Positions 5,352 to 10,332 of a stretch of DNA of 10,332 nucleotides are shown in pieces. Source of the DNA: Anaerolineae bacterium. GTDB lineage: Bacteria; Chloroflexota; Anaerolineae; Anaerolineales; Villigracilaceae. Numbering within the stretch: position 1 is the first letter of the stretch; every line of letters begins with the position of its first letter. The notes under the pieces are model-generated. The model had not been told where the DNA came from, searched no databases, and saw only the letters and a program-made list of their open reading frames with translations. Both the position numbers and the translations under genes were made by a program. The DNA lies in NCBI GenBank assembly GCA_003141915.1, contig PLNY01000329.1, forward strand, positions 8,448 through 18,779, given 5' to 3'.

Positions 5352-7022
5352 ATGGGTATTGATACTGTTCGTGTCGAGAAACTGCGCGGCAGGCCATCGG
5401 ATGGTCAGGCAGTTAAATGGCTCGTGGAAGCCGGATTGTTATGGCTCAAGACCAACCAGCAAATCGTCAACTCGTTGAATGTATTTCCCGTGCCGGACGG
5501 CGATACCGGCACAAACATGATGCTCACCATGACTTCAGCGTGGAATGAGGTCAGGGATTCGGGCGAAAAGCACGCCGGTAAAATGATTGCCATGGTCGCC
5601 AAAGGCGCGTTGATGGGAGCGCGGGGCAATTCGGGTGTCATTCTTTCCCAGTTGTGGCGCGGCTTTGCGCATGCCACTCAGGACTCAGCGATCATTGATG
5701 CGGAGGCGCTTGTGCACGGACTCAAGGAAGCGCGCGATACCGCTTACAAAGGTGTGGTCAAACCGGTCGAAGGAACCATTCTCACGGTTGCGAAAGATAC
5801 GGCATCCGCGGCAGAGGCCGCGTTGGCCGAAACGCGCGATCCGATTGAAATCCTGGCGCGCTGCGTTTCCGCCGCGGACGCGTCCGTTAATCAGACTCCG
5901 GAGCTGCTTCCGATTCTCAAGCAGGCGGGCGTGGTCGACTCAGGCGGCAAAGGGCTGTTCTTTATCCTCGAAGGAATGCTTCGCTATATTTATGGCGAGC
6001 CGCTCGATACGCCGCTAGCGGCCGTTCAGCCATTATCCTCTTTGAATTTTGAGAACGTGATGAATGAAGTGGAAGATGGACAGGATTATGAAGTCGTCGT
6101 GGATTTTTTTCCGGGCCAGAAATTTGAACTGCAAAAATTTTATGGCAGGCTCGAGGAGATGGGCACATCCATCCAGGTGGGCGAAGGCGATGGAATGTAC
6201 CGTATGCACATTCATGTCCCGCTCAATAAGCGCTATGAGCCAATTGATTACATCATGAGCATCGGCACCATCACCAAAATCGCCATGGAGAATCTCACCG
6301 CACAGATGGAGGAGATTGATGCCAAAACAAAGGATTCAAAACTTGAACTGGCGAAAGTAGAGTCGAATCAAATCGCGGTGGTGGTGGTTTCGCCCGGACC
6401 CGGATTGAGCCGAATCTTTGCGAGTTTGGGTGTGGCCGCCATCGTCAGCGGCGGGCAGACCATGAATCCATCTACGCAGGAAATTCTGGCGGCGTTTGAA
6501 AATCTACCGACGGATAAAATCATCGTCCTTCCAAACAATAAGAATATTATCTTGGCCGCCAACCAGGCCAAAGAAGTGACAGTGAAAAAAGTGGATGTGG
6601 TGCCGAGCAAAACCGTGCCGCAGGGATTGGCGGCGATGCTCGCTCATAACCCGGACGGTGAACTGGCTTCTGTTTCCGAAAAGATGACCAAAGCTTTGAG
6701 CGAAGTCACGACTGGCGAGATCACGATGGCAACTCGTTCGGTGGAAATAGACGGCGTGAATGTTAAAGAAGGTGAAGTCATTACGTTATTGGACGGCAAA
6801 TTGGTGGCGTCATCGAAATCCATCGAAGAGGGTGTGACAGGTTTTCTTAAGAAAGCCAGAGCCGAGGAACATGAACTTATCACACTTTATTATGGGGAAG
6901 GAATTAGTCAAAGCGAAGCCAATCGGATTGTGGATGTGGTGCGCGAGGCGTATCCGAGTCAGGAAATCGAATTGCAGGATGGCGGGCAACCGCATTATCA
7001 ATTTATTATTTCGGTTGAGTGA
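5352..7022 (+). CDS. fakA: DAK2-domain fatty acid kinase subunit (FakA/YloV-like)
   Basis: This 556-residue protein has the three-part FakA layout. The N-terminal DhaL/DAK2 ATP-binding domain (about 1-215) shows NVFPVPDGDTGTNM (43-56) with the Mg2+-binding Asp residues, GARGNSGVILSQ (89-100) and DSGGKGL (196-202). A middle domain (about 240-330) keeps the His-x-His pair of MHIHVP (H286, H288). The C-terminal domain (about 338-556) carries VSPGPGLSRIFASLG, GGQTMNPST and LPNNKNIILAANQA, all typical of FakA. In Firmicutes FakA phosphorylates fatty acids held by a DegV/FakB carrier, giving acyl-phosphate for PlsX/PlsY phospholipid synthesis; the next gene encodes such a carrier. The usual YCTEF-type segment of the middle domain reads YEVVVDF here, so the Cys that I recall as a zinc ligand is absent. 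The stop codon touches a palindromic repeat. Confidence 0.87.
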   Translation: MGIDTVRVEKLRGRPSDGQAVKWLVEAGLLWLKTNQQIVNSLNVFPVPDGDTGTNMMLTMTSAWNEVRDSGEKHAGKMIAMVAKGALMGARGNSGVILSQLWRGFAHATQDSAIIDAEALVHGLKEARDTAYKGVVKPVEGTILTVAKDTASAAEAALAETRDPIEILARCVSAADASVNQTPELLPILKQAGVVDSGGKGLFFILEGMLRYIYGEPLDTPLAAVQPLSSLNFENVMNEVEDGQDYEVVVDFFPGQKFELQKFYGRLEEMGTSIQVGEGDGMYRMHIHVPLNKRYEPIDYIMSIGTITKIAMENLTAQMEEIDAKTKDSKLELAKVESNQIAVVVVSPGPGLSRIFASLGVAAIVSGGQTMNPSTQEILAAFENLPTDKIIVLPNNKNIILAANQAKEVTVKKVDVVPSKTVPQGLAAMLAHNPDGELASVSEKMTKALSEVTTGEITMATRSVEIDGVNVKEGEVITLLDGKLVASSKSIEEGVTGFLKKARAEEHELITLYYGEGISQSEANRIVDVVREAYPSQEIELQDGGQPHYQFIISVE

Positions 7023-7023
7023 C

Positions 7024-7110
7024 GTCATTGCGAGGAGCGTAGCGACGTGGCAATCTCCTGTTTGATGGTTGGTCGAGATTGCCACGCGCCCTTTGGGCGC
7101 TCGCAATGAC
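7024..7110. repeat. Palindromic dispersed repeat (CATTGCGAG family), copy 2
   Basis: The outer arms GTCATTGCGAG (7024-7034) and CTCGCAATGAC (7100-7110) are perfect over 11 bp. The inner arms CGTGGCAATCTC (7046-7057) and GAGATTGCCACG (7075-7086) are perfect over 12 bp. A further small hairpin, GCGCCC-TTT-GGGCGC, lies at 7086-7100. The element starts right after the stop codon of the FakA-like gene and ends 11 nt before the DegV start, filling nearly the whole gap. It has no coding capacity. Confidence 0.9.
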
Positions 7111-7121
7111 ATGATAGCTAT

Positions 7122-7961
7122 ATGAACCTCGGCATCGTCACCGATTCAACTTGTGATCTTCCCCAAGCTCTTGTCGAACAACACGAGCTTGAAGTTGTCC
7201 CAGCCATCTTGATTATCGAGGGAAAAGAACACGCTGATGGAATCGGTATTTCTCGCAAAGAGTTCTATCAACAATTGCCTGATTTCAAAACGCATCCGAC
7301 AACCGCCGCGCCTTCGATTGGTGAATTCGCGACGCGCTATCAAAAATTATTGGAAAGCGGTTGTGATCATGTGATTTCGATTCACGCCGCCGGTACGCTG
7401 ACTTCGATGGTCAATATCGCGCAGCAAGCCGCGAAGGAATTTCCAAATCGTGTAACGGTAATTGATAGTTTGTCGCTTTCACTTGGACTTGGCTTTCAAG
7501 TATTGGCAGTCGCGGGATCCGCCGAGGATGGACTCGAAGCGGCGCTGAATGCAATCGAATCGACTCGAAAACGTCTTCACCTCTTTGCCGCATTGGACAC
7601 CATCGAATATGTTCGCCGCAGCGGACGCGTGCCAAACACGATCGCGTTGTTGGGAAGTCTGTTGAGCATCAAGCCGATTGTTGAATTAGCCAATGGCGAA
7701 GTCAAAGCCATCCGCGCCGTGCGGACAACCAAACAAGCGAATGCGCGTATGCTGTCTTTCATGCGGACAAGTGGAAGCCTTGAACGTCTTGCCATTTTGC
7801 ATACTGGCGCGGAAGCGCGTGCCCGCGAATTTCTAAATCAGATCATGAATGAGATGAGTCAATCCTTGCCGCGCGATATTTTGATGGTCAATGTGACGAC
7901 CGTTATTGGCACACACGTCGGGCCGAATGGTTTGGGCTTCGCGGCGGTGAAATCAAAATAG
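7122..7961 (+). CDS. degV: DegV family fatty-acid-binding protein (FakB-like)
   Basis: This 279-residue protein has the normal DegV length. The N-terminus GIVTDSTCDLP (4-14) is the family signature; HPTTAAPS (58-65), RRSGRV (165-170), IKPIV (183-187) and the C-terminal GTHVGPNGLGFA (263-274) follow in the usual order. DegV/FakB proteins hold a fatty acid in a deep pocket and present its carboxylate to FakA for phosphorylation. The usual SGT triplet after the third strand reads AGT here (A90-T92), so a conserved Ser is missing. No Shine-Dalgarno sequence precedes the ATG; only 11 nt separate it from the repeat, and a weak CATGAT lies 6 nt upstream, so the start may be leaderless or re-initiated. 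Adjacent placement after fakA makes it the likely partner subunit. The ligand chain type is unknown. Confidence 0.92.
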   Translation: MNLGIVTDSTCDLPQALVEQHELEVVPAILIIEGKEHADGIGISRKEFYQQLPDFKTHPTTAAPSIGEFATRYQKLLESGCDHVISIHAAGTLTSMVNIAQQAAKEFPNRVTVIDSLSLSLGLGFQVLAVAGSAEDGLEAALNAIESTRKRLHLFAALDTIEYVRRSGRVPNTIALLGSLLSIKPIVELANGEVKAIRAVRTTKQANARMLSFMRTSGSLERLAILHTGAEARAREFLNQIMNEMSQSLPRDILMVNVTTVIGTHVGPNGLGFAAVKSK

Positions 7962-7963
7962 AA

Positions 7964-8054
7964 CGCGGATTGCGCGGACAAAATGGATTAGCACGGAAAG
8001 CAAAAAGACAATCCTTGTAAATCCGCGCAATCTGTGTAATCCGTGTCCCATTTT
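7964..8054. repeat. Imperfect inverted repeat between degV and recG
   Basis: GATTGCGCGGA (7968-7978) is perfectly inverted as TCCGCGCAATC (8022-8032). AAAATGG starting at 7980 is inverted as CCATTTT (8048-8054). Related words (GGATTA, CACGGA and TAATCCGTGT) fill the remainder in both orientations. The composite fills nearly all of the 116-bp gap. It resembles a degenerate dispersed repeat rather than a terminator, as no clean stem followed by T-tract is present. Confidence 0.65.
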
Positions 8055-8062
8055 CTTTCACA

Positions 8063-8077
8063 TGATAAAATACTCCC
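8063..8077 (+). promoter_or_regulatory. Probable leaderless extended -10 promoter of recG
   Basis: TGATAAAAT (8063-8071) is an extended -10 element (TGn plus TAAAAT). The -10 hexamer is followed by 6 nt (ACTCCC) and the recG ATG at 8078. No Shine-Dalgarno sequence is present. This matches the geometry of the two promoters near 2531 and 2646, so recG is probably transcribed separately as a leaderless mRNA. Confidence 0.55.
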
Positions 8078-10332
8078 ATGCAATCATCCTTGGAGAAACT
8101 CCGTAAATTCTTCCGCCTCGAACACGAGAACGGATACAGCAACACGGCCATTATCGGCGGGCTGGCAAAGATGCTCGACTTTTGGGCAGCCGAAGCACGC
8201 ACCGATGGCATCAACGAAGAAGTGATTCAAGCCGTCGAGCAGAGACTCCGCTCGTATGACGGGCTCAGCCCGCAGTCCCGCGCCGACGCGTTGAAAGGGC
8301 TGTGGAAACGAATCGGCGATACATATCCCGAAACTCAGCAGAGATCAGGACAACGACCACAGCAATCGCAAGCTAAACCGCGTCCCGCGCAGCAACCATC
8401 CCAAACAACGGGAGAACAACCCAAACCGCGCGGTGAGCCTCAAGCAGCTGAATCGCGTTCGCAACAACCCAAGCCGCGTCCTGTTGCGCCGCCGCGCGCC
8501 GAATCAACTCCCGGTGCAAAACATAGTCAAACGCCCGCCGCACTCAACGCGCCCTTGACCGTGCTTCAAGGCGTTGGCCCGCGTCACGCGCAAACGCTCG
8601 CCGAACTTGGAATGCAAACGCTCGGCGACATGCTATATTATTTTCCGCGCCGCTACGAAGATTATTCGCAACTCAAGCCGATCAAAAGTTTGTGGTATGG
8701 CGAGCAGATCACGGTGATCGGCACGATTCAATCGGTGCATACGCGTCCGATTCGCGGCGGATCATCCACCATCATCGAAGCCATTCTCAGCGACGGAACG
8801 GGCGCGCTGCGTCTTTCGTGGTTCAACCAACCGTGGATGGCGAATCGACTCAAAGAAGAAATGCAGATTTCTGTTTCCGGGAAAGTCGAGCAATATCTGG
8901 GTCGCCTCGTGATGAACCAGCCCGATTGGGAACCGATCGACATCGAACATCTGCATACCAATCGCATCGTTCCCATTTATCCGCTCACGGCGAAGATCAC
9001 GCAGAAATGGCTGCGCAATCTGATGAATCAAGTCGTCACTTACTGGGCGCCGGCAGTGGTCGACTCGCTGCCTGAGTCCACGCGCAAAGATGCGCGGCTG
9101 ATGCCGTTGGGTCAGGCATTACTGAACGCACATTTTCCCGATACACAAGATTCGTTGAAGACTGCGCGCGAACGACTGGCCTTTGATGAAATTTTCTTTT
9201 TGCAGATGGGTGTGCTTCGACAAAAACGCGATTGGAAACAAGTGGAAGCGCGCCGCTTCTCCATCTCGGACGAGTGGCTGGACGCGCGTTTAAAGAATCT
9301 TTCTTTCACGCTGACAAATGCCCAGGGACGCGCCATCACCGATATCCGCGCCGATTTGGATTCCGGCAAGCCGATGAATCGACTCTTGCAAGGCGATGTC
9401 GGTTCGGGCAAGACAGTGGTCGCTGCCTTAGCCGCCGCGATGATTACAACCAATAATTCCCAAGCCGCCATCATGGCTCCGACCGGCATCCTCGCTGAAC
9501 AGCATTATCGCAGTTTCGTCAATTTATTAGCCAGTGAAAATGGAATCATGCAACCGGATGAGATTCGCTTATTAGTCGGCGACACGCCTGAGTCGGAGAA
9601 GGAAGCGATCCGCAATGGACTCGCAGATGGCTCGATCAAAATCGTCATCGGCACACACGCAGTTATCGAAGCGCCGGTTCAATTCAAAGATTTGCAATTT
9701 GCGGTCATTGATGAACAACATCGCTTCGGCGTGGAGCAACGTGCGGAACTTCGCTCCAAGGGGACCAATCCGCATTTGCTGGTGATGAGCGCCACGCCGA
9801 TTCCGCGTTCGCTGGCATTGACCGTTTACGGCGATCTTGATCTTTCGGTGATGGATGAGATGCCTGTGGGTCGGCAACCCATCAACACCCATGTGCTTCG
9901 TCCGCAGGAACGCGAGCGCGCATACACTTTGATTCGCGGGCAAATCAAGGAGGGACGCCAGACCTTTATCATTTATCCGCTGATCGAAGAGAGCGAAAAG
10001 ATGGAAGACTTGCGTGCCGCGGTGGATGATTACGAAGTCTTGTCAAAAGAAATCTTTCCTGATCTCAAGCTTGGGCTTTTACATGGTCGCATGAAGCCGA
10101 ACGAAAAAGATGAGACGATGTTGAAGTTCCGCGACAAGCAATATGATATTCTGGTTTCAACTACGGTGGTCGAAGTCGGCGTGGATGTGCCAAACGCCAC
10201 CGTGATGTTGATCGAAGGCGCGGATAGATTCGGGTTGGCACAATTGCATCAACTGCGCGGCCGCGTCGGGCGCGGCTCCGAGCAATCGTATTGCTTGTTG
10301 ATTCCCACTCATGAAGACGCGACCGAGAACGA
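8078..10332 (+). CDS. recG: ATP-dependent DNA helicase RecG (3' end outside window)
   Basis: The first 751 codons are present and the frame is open at the window end. RecG remodels stalled replication forks and Holliday junctions. An N-terminal predicted helical region (1-80) and a Gln/Pro/Arg-rich low-complexity linker (about 86-155, with repeated QPKPR words) precede the standard protein. The wedge domain begins at about residue 160 with LTVLQGVGPRHAQTLAELG and FPRRYEDYS, followed by the OB fold. Helicase motifs are intact: GDVGSGKT (439-446, Walker A), DEQH (545-548, Walker B), SATPIPR (571-577, motif III), STTVVEVGVDVP (motif V) and QLHQLRGRVGR (722-732, motif VI). Only the TRG region and C-terminus are missing. 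The start is set by the -10 box 6 nt upstream. The extension makes the protein about 150 residues longer than the E. coli enzyme. Confidence 0.97.
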   Translation, partial: MQSSLEKLRKFFRLEHENGYSNTAIIGGLAKMLDFWAAEARTDGINEEVIQAVEQRLRSYDGLSPQSRADALKGLWKRIGDTYPETQQRSGQRPQQSQAKPRPAQQPSQTTGEQPKPRGEPQAAESRSQQPKPRPVAPPRAESTPGAKHSQTPAALNAPLTVLQGVGPRHAQTLAELGMQTLGDMLYYFPRRYEDYSQLKPIKSLWYGEQITVIGTIQSVHTRPIRGGSSTIIEAILSDGTGALRLSWFNQPWMANRLKEEMQISVSGKVEQYLGRLVMNQPDWEPIDIEHLHTNRIVPIYPLTAKITQKWLRNLMNQVVTYWAPAVVDSLPESTRKDARLMPLGQALLNAHFPDTQDSLKTARERLAFDEIFFLQMGVLRQKRDWKQVEARRFSISDEWLDARLKNLSFTLTNAQGRAITDIRADLDSGKPMNRLLQGDVGSGKTVVAALAAAMITTNNSQAAIMAPTGILAEQHYRSFVNLLASENGIMQPDEIRLLVGDTPESEKEAIRNGLADGSIKIVIGTHAVIEAPVQFKDLQFAVIDEQHRFGVEQRAELRSKGTNPHLLVMSATPIPRSLALTVYGDLDLSVMDEMPVGRQPINTHVLRPQERERAYTLIRGQIKEGRQTFIIYPLIEESEKMEDLRAAVDDYEVLSKEIFPDLKLGLLHGRMKPNEKDETMLKFRDKQYDILVSTTVVEVGVDVPNATVMLIEGADRFGLAQLHQLRGRVGRGSEQSYCLLIPTHEDATEN

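Noticed and set aside
4795..5397. A 200-codon open frame on the minus strand across the Asp23 gene
   Set aside because: It runs antisense to Asp23 and through the repeats, with no family resemblance.
7086..7110. The GCGCCC-TTT-GGGCGC hairpin as a terminator after fakA
   Set aside because: No T-tract follows on either strand, and it is part of the dispersed palindromic element.

Overview
The window looks like chromosomal core sequence from a Chloroflexota bacterium, most likely class Anaerolineae and probably an environmental lineage. The evidence is moderate GC, a membrane-anchored PknB-type kinase with an HCD catalytic loop, a membrane-anchored SH3b protein with a Pro/Thr linker, a RecG with a long N-terminal extension, many short palindromic intergenic repeats, and promoters whose -10 boxes lie only 6-7 nt from start codons. 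The taxon is an inference from style, not from a marker search.

Layout: positions 25-2524 (minus strand) hold a three-gene operon read in the order YegS/DgkB-type lipid kinase, Ca2+/H+ exchanger (Cax), membrane-anchored SH3b protein; both junctions are 4-bp ATGA overlaps. A divergent promoter region (2525-2658) carries two inverted repeats and two back-to-back -10 boxes. On the plus strand, a Ser/Thr protein kinase (2659-3726) overlaps rpe (3723-4397), again by ATGA. The rpe stop codon lies in a perfect 17-bp inverted repeat at the edge of a larger palindromic element. Ribosomal protein L28 (rpmB, 4574-4759, minus) converges on rpe, has its own terminator and sits behind a leader with a tandem 25-bp repeat. 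Divergent from rpmB are an Asp23/Gls24 protein (4981-5337), a FakA/YloV-like DAK2 protein (5352-7022) and a DegV/FakB-like protein (7122-7961), the last two separated by a second copy of the palindromic element. recG starts at 8078 and runs off the end of the window.

How the genes fit together: kinase - rpe - rpmB (opposite strand) - asp23/yloU - fakA/yloV - recG is the same order, as I recall it, as the prkC-cpgA-rpe-thiN-rpmB-yloU-yloV-sdaAB/AA-recG region of Bacillus subtilis, with degV where sdaAB/AA lies there. FakA and DegV/FakB are the two halves of fatty acid kinase and are adjacent here, so a functional pair for using exogenous or recycled fatty acids is plausible. Next to the lipid kinase, this gives two lipid phosphorylation activities in 10 kb.

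I see no CRISPR array, tRNA, rRNA, phage gene or transposase, and no clearly new multi-gene system. The most unusual content is non-coding: probable leaderless promoters, and at least four different short inverted-repeat families at gene boundaries, one of which supplies the end of the rpe reading frame.
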